From JANNSX01 sp046348995 (GTDB lineage Bacteria; Pseudomonadota; Alphaproteobacteria; Rhizobiales; Hyphomicrobiaceae): a stretch of DNA of 64,000 nt. The stretch is from assembly GCA_046348995.1 (NCBI GenBank), contig JAXMDB010000005.1:62001-126000 (forward strand). Direction: 5' to 3'. This document shows positions 8,994 to 17,985 of this stretch, in pieces (position 1 is the stretch's first letter; every line of letters starts with the position of its first letter). Under the pieces are notes generated by a model. That model ran no database searches, was not told the origin of the DNA, and saw only the letters and a list, made by a program, of their open reading frames with translations. Made by a program: the position numbers and the translations under genes.

Positions 8994-11384
8994 TCAGCGT
9001 GCCCGAAGCAGTCTGTGTCCCATCCTCGGTGACGCCCCCGACGCCGTTCCATTGATCGTCGCTGCGTCGTTTGCACCAGTTATGGTTATGGACACGGTTG
9101 CCGGCGCCGACAGCACGCCGTGGCTATCCTTAGAGACGTAGGTGAATGATACGACATCCGTCTCGCCCGCCAGCAGGTGTTGGTATGACGAGCCCGGATC
9201 GAAATGGAATGTCCCATCGCCATTGTTCGTGACGGTGCCCGCTGTCGGCTGTGTCAAAATCTCATAGATGAGAGACGCCGCTGAATCATCCGTGTCAATA
9301 TCGTCGCCCGTGAACGTCCCTGTCACACGTGGGCGGGTGAGAGACAGACTGATGTTGTCGATCTCGAACTGCGCTCCACCCGTATAGTATTGTGGAATGA
9401 GCTCGTGAAACTCTAAGATGTAGGTTCCCGGCGGGAGGGTCCCGATCGTTGGGCTCAGATCGAGAGAGATGCTGCGCGCCGGTTGGCCATCTACAGTCGT
9501 GCCGGCGACTGAATAGCTATAGACAGTGTCGAGAACGGTGCCTGCCGTGTTGAGGATGCGAACATCGAACGTTCTACCCTCTGTAGGGAAACCACCGTTG
9601 CTCTGGCCAAAGTTGGGGCCGCCGATGATGTCGTAGATGAAGCTGAGGGATGCGCCGATCTCGCTGCCGTCGAGGTTGAACCCTTGCCTCAAATAAAAGG
9701 CGAGGTCGGCCTCCGGAAGCATCGAACCGCCACTTGAAACCACCCCGCCGTCGAAGCCATTCACGGCCATGAGTTGGTTGCCGAAGGTCGAGCCGAGCGC
9801 CGTCCCACTGCCAGACCTGATTTCCCACCCGTCGCCTGCCGAATCAATGTTGTACGGTCGGCCGCCTTGCGCATGGCTCGGGGTTATTCCAACGCTCCAA
9901 CCATTGAAATTGCCCGTCGAGAAGCTGCCGTTCGTTAGGGCCTCGAATGTCGTGGGGCTTGGCTCCTCGGTCGAGGTGACGCTCAGAGCCGAAGCCGTAG
10001 GTGCATCGTTCGTCCCCGTGATCGTCACGGTGATCAGCTGGCTCGCCGTGCCGTCCTCGCTGCTGACGGTGATGCTGTCGGTCAGCGTTACTCCCGCCGG
10101 CAGCGCCTGCACCGACGCATGGCCGTTGTCCAGCGTGTAGGTCCACACACCCGCTGCTGTCACAGCGAACGTCCCGTAGCCGTTCGTGCCCGGTGTGCCG
10201 GCAGCAACCGGAGCCAGCTCGGCCTCGCCGGTGTCGATGTCAGCGACGCTCAGCGTCCCCATCGCAATCAGCGTTCCGTCCTCTGTGACACCACCGCTCG
10301 CCGTGCCCGTGATCGCGGCGCCGTCGTTCGTCCCGGTGATCGTCACGGTGATCAGCTGGCTCGCCGTTCCGTCCTCGCTGCTGACCGTGATGCTGTCGGT
10401 CAGCGTTACTCCCGCCGGCAAGGCCTGCACTGATGCATGGCCATTGTTCAGCGTGTAGGTCCACACGCCCGCAGCCGTGACCGCGAACGTCCCGTAGCCG
10501 TTCGTGCCCGGTGTGCCTGCTGCGACGGGCTGTAGCTCCGCCTCGCCGGTGTCGATGTCTGAGACCGTCAGCGTCCCCGTCGCCGTTGGCGTCCCGTCCT
10601 CGGTGACATTGCCTGTCGCTGTTCCCGAGATGACCGCGCCGTCGTTCGTCCCGGTGATCGTCACGGTGATCAGCTGGCTCGCCGTTCCGTCCTCGCTGCT
10701 GACCGTGATGCTGTCGGTCAGCGTTACTCCCGCCGGCAAGGCCTGCACTGATGCATGGCCATTGTTCAGCGTGTAGGTCCACACGCCCGCAGCCGTGACC
10801 GCGAACGTCCCGTAGCCGTTCGTGCCCGGTGTGCCTGCTGCGACGGGCTGTAGCTCCGCCTCGCCGGTGTCGATGTCTGAGACCGTCAGCGTCCCCGTCG
10901 CCGTTGGCGTCCCGTCCTCGGTGACATTGCCTGTCGCTGTTCCCGAGATGACCGCGCCGTCGTTCGTCCCGGTGATCGTCACGGTGATCAGCTGGCTCGC
11001 CGTTCCGTCCTCGCTGCTGACCGTGATGCTGTCGGTCAGCGTTGCCGCCCAGGCAAGGCCTGCACTGATGCATGGCCATTGTTCAGCGTGTAGGTCCACA
11101 CGCCCGCAGCCGCGACCGCCAGAACGTCCCGTAGCCGTTCGTGCCCGGTGTGCCTGCTGCGACGGCTGTAGCTCCGCCTCGCCGGTGTCGATGTCTGAGA
11201 CCGTCAGCGTCCCCGTCGCCGTTGGCGTCCCGTCCTCGGTGACATTGCCTGTCGCTGTTCCCGAGATGACCGCGCCGTCGTTCGTCCCGGTGATCGTCAC
11301 GGTGATCAGCTGGCTCGCCGTTCCGTCCTCGCTGCTGACCGTGATGCTGTCGGTCAGCGTTCCTCCGCTACCAGGCCCGTGCAC
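8994..11384 (-). CDS. Giant RTX/VCBS/FG-GAP protein, fragment 2
   Basis: A 796-residue stretch made of near-identical VCBS modules (each about 106 residues, GTNDGAVISGTATGNVTEDG to TASQLITVTI). They are interrupted by a unique domain of about 200 residues (ALTNGSFSTGNFNGWSVGIT through FEIDNISLSLTRP). This insert resembles the carbohydrate-binding-like or lectin-like jelly-roll inserts found in such adhesins, though the family was not confirmed. Within one repeat (about 11041-11180) three small indels cancel, leaving about 40 garbled residues. The ORF ends at 8994 because of a frame slip at 9035-9039. Confidence 0.7.
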   Translation of the reverse strand: MHGPGSGGTLTDSITVSSEDGTASQLITVTITGTNDGAVISGTATGNVTEDGTPTATGTLTVSDIDTGEAELQPSQQAHRARTATGRSGGRGCGRVDLHAEQWPCISAGLAWAATLTDSITVSSEDGTASQLITVTITGTNDGAVISGTATGNVTEDGTPTATGTLTVSDIDTGEAELQPVAAGTPGTNGYGTFAVTAAGVWTYTLNNGHASVQALPAGVTLTDSITVSSEDGTASQLITVTITGTNDGAVISGTATGNVTEDGTPTATGTLTVSDIDTGEAELQPVAAGTPGTNGYGTFAVTAAGVWTYTLNNGHASVQALPAGVTLTDSITVSSEDGTASQLITVTITGTNDGAAITGTASGGVTEDGTLIAMGTLSVADIDTGEAELAPVAAGTPGTNGYGTFAVTAAGVWTYTLDNGHASVQALPAGVTLTDSITVSSEDGTASQLITVTITGTNDAPTASALSVTSTEEPSPTTFEALTNGSFSTGNFNGWSVGITPSHAQGGRPYNIDSAGDGWEIRSGSGTALGSTFGNQLMAVNGFDGGVVSSGGSMLPEADLAFYLRQGFNLDGSEIGASLSFIYDIIGGPNFGQSNGGFPTEGRTFDVRILNTAGTVLDTVYSYSVAGTTVDGQPARSISLDLSPTIGTLPPGTYILEFHELIPQYYTGGAQFEIDNISLSLTRPRVTGTFTGDDIDTDDSAASLIYEILTQPTAGTVTNNGDGTFHFDPGSSYQHLLAGETDVVSFTYVSKDSHGVLSAPATVSITITGANDAATINGTASGASPRMGHRLLRAR

Positions 11385-11940
11385 TGATGCATGGCCATTG
11401 TTCAGCGTGTAGGTCCACGCCCGCAGCCGTGACCGCGAACGTCCCGTAGCCGTTCGTGCCCGGTGTGCCTGCTGCGACGGGCTGTAGCTCCGCCTCGCCG
11501 GTGTCGATGTCTGAGACCGTCAGCGTCCCCGTCGCCGTTGGCGTCCCGTCCTCGGTGACATTGCCTGTCGCTGTTCCCGAGATGACCGCGCCGTCGTTCG
11601 TCCCGGTGATCGTCACGGTGATCAGCTGGCTCGCCGTTCCGTCCTCGCTGCTGACCGTGATGCTGTCGGTCAGCGTTACTCCCGCCGGCAAGGCCTGCAC
11701 TGATGCATGGCCATTGTTCAGCGTGTAGGTCCACACGCCCGCTGCTGTCACCGCGAACGTGCCGTAGCCATTCGTGCCCGACGTGCCTGCTGCGACGGGC
11801 TGTAGCTCCGCCTCGCCGGTGTCGATGTCAGAGACCGTCAGCGTCCCCGTCGCCGTTGGCGTCCCGTCCTCGGTGACATTGCCTGTCGCTGTTCCCGAGA
11901 TGACCGCGCCGTCGTTCGTCCCGGTGATCGTCACCGTGAT
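10190..11940. repeat. 318-bp tandem repeat array (VCBS modules)
   Basis: About five consecutive units of 317-318 bp (106 codons) are almost identical at the DNA level. Recurring anchors (the GACGGGCTGTAGCTC stretch and its neighbours) lie near 10523, 10841, 11158, 11475 and 11793. Such identity implies recent amplification or gene conversion and makes assembly error likely. The only units with indels are the two in the middle. Confidence 0.85.
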
Positions 11941-14232
11941 CAGCTGCGCCATCCCGTCGGCAGCGTGCACGATGAAGCTGTCAGACACGCTATCAGTGTC
12001 TCGCAACGCGTTGATGGTCGGATTTTCGTTGTTAAGCGCGAAAATCCATACGCCCGCAGCCGTGATCGTGAAGCTGCCATAGCCGTTGGTGCTCGGCTGG
12101 GGCGTAGACACCACCTGGAAAGAGTCCGCAGGCGTACCCGAGATCGTTCCGTACAGATCGCCGGTTGCTGTGTTGTTTGGAGCATCTTCGTCGACCGAGC
12201 CGTCCGTCGTCCCAGTGATGAGTGTCGCGTCCGTCGTGCCGGTGATCGTGACCGTGACGACCTGCGGCGTGCCGTCGACGGAAAAGACCGTAAATGTGTC
12301 CGTCAACTCATCACTGTCACCCAGCACCTCGATAGCTGGATGGCTGTTGTCGAGGGTGTAGGTCCACCCACCGGCGACGGTGACCGTATAGGTGCCGTAT
12401 CCGCTCTCGGAGAGCGTCGGCGCGGCAACAGCGAGGAACAGGCTCGAGGGATCATCGGGATCCGTTGATTGGAGGTCGCCGGTTGCGATCGTGGACGCGG
12501 CATCCTCATCGACGAGGCCGGCGATGTCGCCGAAGATGATAGCCACATCGTTGTGACCATTGATCGTCACAGTCACTGTCTGCGGCGTGCCGTCCTGAGC
12601 GATAACGGTGAAGCTGTCGGTGAGAGGTGGGCTCGAGGTATTGAGGGCGTTGACGACCGTGTTCGCGTTATTGAGCGAATACGTCCACAATCCAGCGGCT
12701 GTAACCGTGTATGTGCCGTAGCCGAGAGCACTTGCTGTTGGGGTGGACACGGCTTGAAACGTGTCCGACGGGTTGTCGACGTCCGTCAGATGGAGACTGC
12801 CAGTGACCGTGTTCGGGGCAGCATCCTCGGTGATCGCGCCCGAGGCCGCGCCTGTGATCACTGCCGCGTCGTTCGCGCCTTGGATGGTGATGGTCACCAG
12901 CTGCGCTGTGCCGTCCTGCGCCAGCACCGTGAACGTGTCGGTCAAATGCTCTCCGACGTTGAGCGCATCGACAGTCACGTTTCCATTGTCGAGCGTGTAG
13001 GTCCATACGCCGTCAGCCGTGACCGTGTAGGTGCCGTAGGTCGTGCTCGCAGGCGCCGTCACCGCCTGGAAGGTATCCGCCGGGTTGTCGACATCCGTCA
13101 GGTCGAGATTGCCCGTGACACTGTTCGGGGCGGCATCCTCGGTGATGGCGCCCGCCGATGTACCCGTGATCTGCGCGCCGTCATTCGATCCGGTTATGGT
13201 GATGGTGATGATCTGGCTGACGGTGCCGTCCTTGCTTGTGACCGTGAGCCGGTCAGTCAGCTCGGCACCCGGGCCGAGCGCACGAACAGCGGCATGGGCT
13301 TGATTCAGCGTGTAGATCCAAACCCCTGATGGTGCGACCTCGAATGTTCCATAGCCGTCGAGGCCGGGTGTACCCGCTGGCACGGGGTGCAACTCGCTCT
13401 CACCGATATCTGCGTCCAGGACGGTGAGCGTGCCAGTGTCGGAGGCAATAAGACCGTCGATGACGTAGCCCTGTGCCGCCCCCGAGATGCTGGCAGGGTC
13501 GTTCACGGCAGTCACGGCGATGGTTGCGACTGCGGTCGAGGTCCCGCCCTTCAGATCTCGGACGGTATAGGTGAAAGAAGCCGAGCCATTGAACCCGGGC
13601 GCCGGCGTGAACACGACCTCACCACCGACGAGAGCGACAGTCCCGTTGACAGGGTTCTGAACAGACACAAGAGCCAGCACATCACCGAGAGTCGCATCGG
13701 CATCCGTGTCATTAGCCAGCAACTGTCCGGGAGTTAGCGTGAGGGGCGTGTCCTCGTTGGTCGTCAGGCCGGCATCGGCGGCGGCGACCGGCGCATCATT
13801 GAGAATTTGTGCGGCGGCGAAGGTTCCGTTGGCAAATTTGAACAGCTCGACTTGGCTTACCGTATCGGCACCATCGGCTGCGCCACCCGCAATCTGGAAG
13901 CCGCCACTCGTCGTGGTGATCGCGGCATTGGCCCAAGTTGTCGCGAAGACAGCTGTGTCTGTGCCAGATCCGCCGATGATGCTGTCTGTGCCGGTGCCAC
14001 CGGTCAGCAAATCATTGCCACTCTCGCCCTTGAGGCTGTCGTTGCCTGCCTCGCCGTAGATCTTGTCATTGCCGGTTCCGCCGAGGAGCTTGTCGTTGCC
14101 CTTGCCCCCCTTAATGGTGTCGTTCCCGCCGGCACCATTGAGTCTGTCGTCAGCGTCAAGGCCGGATATCGTATCCGACCGCGCGGTGCCTTTGATGACG
14201 TCGCGCTTCTTCGTGCCCCGGAAAATGGCCAT
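11368..14232 (-). CDS. Giant RTX/VCBS/FG-GAP protein, N-terminal fragment 1
   Basis: This is the N-terminus of the giant gene. The start at 14232 (MAIFRGTKKRDVIKG) is preferred because an RTX calcium-binding array starts at once: GGXGXDXUX-type nonapeptides (GGKGNDKLLGGTGNDKIYG) through about residue 90. A tandem-95/cadherin-like domain follows (LTTNEDTPLTLTPGQLLAND), then seven VCBS modules. An N-terminal RTX array is unusual, since type I secretion signals and RTX arrays usually sit at the C-terminus. The fragment ends where two bases are missing at about 11417 (a GTGTGG read as GTGG compared with sister repeats). Repaired across all breaks, the gene encodes about 3520 residues. No type I secretion genes lie in the window. 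Confidence 0.75.
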   Translation of the reverse strand: MAIFRGTKKRDVIKGTARSDTISGLDADDRLNGAGGNDTIKGGKGNDKLLGGTGNDKIYGEAGNDSLKGESGNDLLTGGTGTDSIIGGSGTDTAVFATTWANAAITTTSGGFQIAGGAADGADTVSQVELFKFANGTFAAAQILNDAPVAAADAGLTTNEDTPLTLTPGQLLANDTDADATLGDVLALVSVQNPVNGTVALVGGEVVFTPAPGFNGSASFTYTVRDLKGGTSTAVATIAVTAVNDPASISGAAQGYVIDGLIASDTGTLTVLDADIGESELHPVPAGTPGLDGYGTFEVAPSGVWIYTLNQAHAAVRALGPGAELTDRLTVTSKDGTVSQIITITITGSNDGAQITGTSAGAITEDAAPNSVTGNLDLTDVDNPADTFQAVTAPASTTYGTYTVTADGVWTYTLDNGNVTVDALNVGEHLTDTFTVLAQDGTAQLVTITIQGANDAAVITGAASGAITEDAAPNTVTGSLHLTDVDNPSDTFQAVSTPTASALGYGTYTVTAAGLWTYSLNNANTVVNALNTSSPPLTDSFTVIAQDGTPQTVTVTINGHNDVAIIFGDIAGLVDEDAASTIATGDLQSTDPDDPSSLFLAVAAPTLSESGYGTYTVTVAGGWTYTLDNSHPAIEVLGDSDELTDTFTVFSVDGTPQVVTVTITGTTDATLITGTTDGSVDEDAPNNTATGDLYGTISGTPADSFQVVSTPQPSTNGYGSFTITAAGVWIFALNNENPTINALRDTDSVSDSFIVHAADGMAQLITVTITGTNDGAVISGTATGNVTEDGTPTATGTLTVSDIDTGEAELQPVAAGTSGTNGYGTFAVTAAGVWTYTLNNGHASVQALPAGVTLTDSITVSSEDGTASQLITVTITGTNDGAVISGTATGNVTEDGTPTATGTLTVSDIDTGEAELQPVAAGTPGTNGYGTFAVTAAGVDLHAEQWPCISARAW

Positions 14233-15407
14233 GCCCACACCCCCCGCTGTTCGCCCTCTGCCGCAAGGGAAAGCCGCGGCCGTTGCAATGCCGATCATAT
14301 TTCCACGGACGACGTGCTCAGAAAAGGGATTTCGAACACTGCCGGCACAATATTCATTGCTGCAATTGTCGAAACATCGAATCTGCTAAAGAACTCAATG
14401 ATCTCTTCGGCCGAAAGTTCGCTCGCGCACAGGGAACATAGACGGCGTCCGCATCGTCTGCTGTCTGCTGGTCCAGAGGGAGATGAATGTCAAACCGGCA
14501 GTGCTGATGATGTCTGGTCGTTAGAAGCGTGCGGCCGTGGTGCCGATGGCGGCCGCTGTTCGTCAATACAGTCTTCGGATGCCTTGCGACGGTCTCGGAG
14601 GGATCGAGCTCTAAGCCTCTGTGGCATCCAACGTCCCTCTCTAAGCTCTGCCCTGAAAATCATTGCCACCTGAACCGTATGGCCATGGAGACGGCCGGCA
14701 TCGCTTTGTGACTTCAGTCTCAACGTCGGATGTTGCGGATGGATGCTGAGATAAGTGCGCCGACGGCAGCATAGTTATCGACGTCGTGTCGTGAAAAATT
14801 GTTTGCCTGGGCCTATCGATGCCTCACGGGTCGCGGCTCCACCGAGGTGTCTTGTGGTGTTGAGCTCGAATACCGGCGAACTTGGATGGATTGGCGTCAT
14901 AGCCCGCCGATCTGTGCCTTTTTCATTCTGACCAGGCTATGCGCGTGGACTCACCTTCGCGGGTGACGTGGCTGTGATTGGCTTGTCGCTGCCACGCTAA
15001 AGCCGCATGATTCTGGGCATGGCGCTCGACGGTTTCTGTGGTAGTTGGCTCAGAGCCAATAGCGAGGATACTGCCGCTTCCTCTCCCAGTGGTGAGCCTG
15101 CACATTCTGACCTTGTTGACTTTTTGAAAGCCTGCCCAAAAAATAGTTGGGCATTCTGACCGAATTCAAAAACATTGATGCCTCAAGCTGCGCTGGCGAC
15201 GCCAAGAGTCAGAACGACACCTAAAAATCCTCGCACTCCATCGGTTTGTGGATCCGATGTTCTGGCCACTGGCTTGGACTTGGCTTCGCCAGCGTGCGTA
15301 GGTTTTGCGGGAATGGACACTGCACTATGCTGAACCGTGGGGCACATGCTGCAACGGGCGCCCGGATAACTCGTTGATTTCATTAAGGTTGAAGTCGATT
15401 CACCGTT
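14233..15407. other. Non-coding accessory stretch, no recognisable gene
   Basis: About 1.2 kb between the giant gene and the tRNA-Lys fragment, visibly less GC-rich than its neighbours. Short open frames on both strands show no recognisable motif. It presumably contains the giant gene's promoter and the terminal part of the integrated island. No insertion-sequence ends or tRNA 5' half could be found. Confidence 0.5.
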
Positions 15408-15452
15408 CTTTTAATCATGTGGTCGAGGGTTCGATTCCCTCCCGGCTCACCA
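15408..15452 (+). other. tRNA-Lys(UUU) 3' fragment, probable attachment site
   Basis: The segment reads as the 3' half of a tRNA-Lys. It has an anticodon loop CTTTTAA (anticodon UUU), a perfect T-arm (GAGGG-TTCGATT-CCCTC), the 3' acceptor strand CCGGCTC, discriminator A and encoded CCA. No matching 5' acceptor strand or D-arm precedes it, and the 5' side of the anticodon stem does not pair, so it cannot be a functional tRNA. Identity starting in the anticodon loop and running to CCA is the usual footprint of tyrosine-integrase attachment in tRNA genes. It probably marks the border between the accessory region (1-15.4 kb) and the core chromosome. Confidence 0.8.
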
Positions 15453-15866
15453 AACAGCTCAATGAATTATAGTTTCGGGTCTTGGCCGCACTGGCGCTGG
15501 GGTGCCGCCGGGCCGCCGTGTACACAACGATCAGCCCGCATCAGAATCCTCTGCTCGTCTCGCTCAAGATTTTGACTGAGCTCTGAACGGCGTCGCGATG
15601 TCACGCGGGCACAACTCTCCGCGCACCAGCTCGATATTCTGATCTGAGAGGTCAGCATCGGTGTTGCCAGGCGTGGTGCTGGCGCATCGTCCGCGCATAG
15701 GGCGAGGTTGGGCTCCCCATGGCTGCAAATCTGCGCGTGAAACCACGCCACGATATTCGGGCCGTAGTGCACTAAGCATCGCGATCCTCTGGTATGCACC
15801 GGCGGGTGAGCGCTAGCGCCTACGTTCTGCAACCGCGAGGTTGCCGGGACGTTCTAGGATAGGTCG

Positions 15867-16298
15867 ATGTCGCTCCAGCTTTCTGTAGGTAGTCCCATGC
15901 ATACCGTTCTTGGCCTCGCCGTCGTCGTGGTCGAGGACGAGCCGATGCTGTTGATGCTGCTGGAGGACATGCTCGACGAGATCGGCTGCAGACTCGTCGC
16001 GAGCGCCGCGACGGTCGGCGATGGTCTCGCCGCCGTCGACGAGCGGGAGTTCGACATCGCCATCCTCGACGTGCATTTGGGACGCGACGTGGTCTGGCCC
16101 CTCGCCGACCATCTGGTGGAGGAGGGCAAACCCTTTGTCCTTGCCTCGGGAGACGATGGCAGACTGCTCCAGGATCGCTATCCGTCGGCGACGATCCTTG
16201 CCAAGCCGTACGAGCTCGACACGTTGACAAAGGCCCTGTCGGATGCCGTTCGTCCGGGCCCCACAAGGCCGCTCACTCCAGACGCCGCAAGCGAGTGA
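15867..16298 (+). CDS. Single-domain response regulator
   Basis: A 143-residue protein that is essentially one receiver domain. It has the acidic pocket VVVVEDEP, the phospho-acceptor Asp in FDIAILDVHLG and the conserved Lys in ILAKPYE. There is no output domain, so it acts as a phosphate relay or sink or by protein-protein contact. A downstream ATG at 15900 is an alternative start. It converges on the hybrid histidine kinase gene, and the two 3' ends overlap by 26 bases. It is a plausible partner for that kinase and may compete with its own receiver domain. Confidence 0.85.
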   Translation: MSLQLSVGSPMHTVLGLAVVVVEDEPMLLMLLEDMLDEIGCRLVASAATVGDGLAAVDEREFDIAILDVHLGRDVVWPLADHLVEEGKPFVLASGDDGRLLQDRYPSATILAKPYELDTLTKALSDAVRPGPTRPLTPDAASE

Positions 16299-17985
16299 CG
16301 TTGGCGGGCAAAGGCTGCGCCTCGCGCAAGGCCTCCTCGACCTTGCTCGCGAGATCGGCAACGGTGAACGGCTTCGACAACACCCTGTGCTCGAGCGGCG
16401 AGCGATCGGCATCGGCGATGTAGCCGGACATGAAGAGCACTTGAGCGTCTGGCCGGATCGCGAGCGCCTTGTGCGCCAGCTCGGGACCTCTGATTTCCGG
16501 CATGATGACATCAATCAACAGAAGATCGACGTCGGGATGCCGCTCGAGGAGGGCAATGGCGGTGCCACCGCTCTCGGCCTCGAGCACGACATAGCCGAGA
16601 CTCTCCAGACATGCGACCGTGAACGCCCTCACGTCCTCGTCGTCGTCGACGACGAGGACAGTGTGAGCGGTGCCGGCTGGCGTCATCTCGCTCTCGTCCT
16701 GGGCATCGTCGCGGAGCGGCACGCTGGCCCCTTTGGGCAGATACAGCGTGAACGTCGAGCCTTTGCCGATCGCCGAGCGTACGTGAACCTGACCGCCGAG
16801 CTGGCGGATCACGCCGTAGACCTGGCTCAGGCCGAGCCCGGTGCCGGCACCGGGAGGTTTCGTCGTGAAGAACGGCTCGAAGATCTTGGCGAGCACTGCC
16901 TCGTTCATGCCGCAGCCGGTATCGGTCACGGAAATGGCCACGTAGTCACCGGCAAGTGCCAGCGATGCCGGCCTGTCGCCATCTTTGGCCGGACTGTTCG
17001 CCGTCGCGATCGTGATCCGGCCCCCTTTGGGCATCGCATCCCGCGCGTTGAGCGTTAAGTTCAGGATCACGAGCTCGACCTGGCCCTGATCGGCCATCGC
17101 AGGCCACACATCGCCCGCGAGCGCGGTGTCGATCCGGACGGCCGGACCCACCGAGCGGCGCAGCAGGTCCATCATGCCGATGATCAGCGCGTTGAGGTCC
17201 GTCGCCTCGACGGAGAGGCGCTGCTTGCGGGCGAAGGCGAGAAGCTGGGAGGTCAGCTTGGCGCCGCGCCGCGCCGCCTTGAGAGCGCCGTCGAGCAGGC
17301 GCGTCATGCGCGGATCGGCGGATCGGCGCAGGGCGAGATCGACGTTGCCGATGACCGCGGTCAGCAGATTGTTGAAGTCGTGGGCGATGCCGCCCGTCAT
17401 CTGACCGACGACCTCCATCTTCTGGGCTTGCTGCAAGGCCATCTCGGCCTGCCGGCGCTCGGCCATCTCGGATCTGAGCCGCCGGTTGGTATCGAGCAAT
17501 TGCCGCGTGCGATCGTTCACCATCTGCTCGAGCAGCTCGGCGCTGCTCCGCTGGGCCGCAAGCAATCGCCAGACCTCGTACTGCCGCCGCCGCGCTCTGA
17601 GGCTCGCCTGCACGGCGCTGACGAGGGATATCGTCGTCAGCGGCCGTGCGAGCAGGGCAACGTGGCCGAGCTTGTCGACGAGCGATTGGCGCAGGAGGTG
17701 ACTTGGATGGGTGGTGCGGCTGCTGGTCAGGACGAGAAATGGAAAGTCCGACCAGGATTGCTGACGTGCGGCCCATTCGGCGAGTGCGTCGAGGCCGGAC
17801 CGGGCGATCGCCTCCTCGGCGAGGATCGCAGCACCGGCCCCGGCCTCGAGGTGGGTGAGCAGATCAGCCGAGTCGGCACACATGAGGCAGTCGATCCCGG
17901 CAGAGCGAAGGACTTGTGCAATCGCAACGGCATCGCGTCCGACCGGCGCCTCGACCAGAACCAGCTCACTCGCGCGATCCGGCAT
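16273..17985 (-). CDS. Hybrid sensor histidine kinase with C-terminal receiver
   Basis: 570 residues, cytoplasmic (no membrane segment). Residues about 5-125 form a degenerate receiver-like domain. A coiled coil follows (about 140-195), then the HisKA box GGIAHDFNN with His202, an HATPase domain (N-box LNLTLNARDAMPKGG, G1 DTGCGM, F/G2 box FEPFFTTK...GTGLGLS) and a C-terminal receiver with the acceptor Asp in LLLIDVIMPEI. The start overlaps the end of the kaiC-like gene by 20 bases, so the pair forms an operon and is probably translationally coupled. This architecture is common for kinases that work with KaiC-like proteins in non-cyanobacteria, but the signal is unknown. Confidence 0.9.
   Translation of the reverse strand: MPDRASELVLVEAPVGRDAVAIAQVLRSAGIDCLMCADSADLLTHLEAGAGAAILAEEAIARSGLDALAEWAARQQSWSDFPFLVLTSSRTTHPSHLLRQSLVDKLGHVALLARPLTTISLVSAVQASLRARRRQYEVWRLLAAQRSSAELLEQMVNDRTRQLLDTNRRLRSEMAERRQAEMALQQAQKMEVVGQMTGGIAHDFNNLLTAVIGNVDLALRRSADPRMTRLLDGALKAARRGAKLTSQLLAFARKQRLSVEATDLNALIIGMMDLLRRSVGPAVRIDTALAGDVWPAMADQGQVELVILNLTLNARDAMPKGGRITIATANSPAKDGDRPASLALAGDYVAISVTDTGCGMNEAVLAKIFEPFFTTKPPGAGTGLGLSQVYGVIRQLGGQVHVRSAIGKGSTFTLYLPKGASVPLRDDAQDESEMTPAGTAHTVLVVDDDEDVRAFTVACLESLGYVVLEAESGGTAIALLERHPDVDLLLIDVIMPEIRGPELAHKALAIRPDAQVLFMSGYIADADRSPLEHRVLSKPFTVADLASKVEEALREAQPLPANVTRLRRLE

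Noticed and set aside
10190..11940. CRISPR-like array
   Set aside because: Units are 318 bp, contiguous and coding for VCBS protein modules; no short repeats with unique spacers.
15408..15452. Functional tRNA-Lys gene
   Set aside because: No 5' acceptor strand, D-arm or pairing 5' anticodon stem precedes it; only the 3' half is present.
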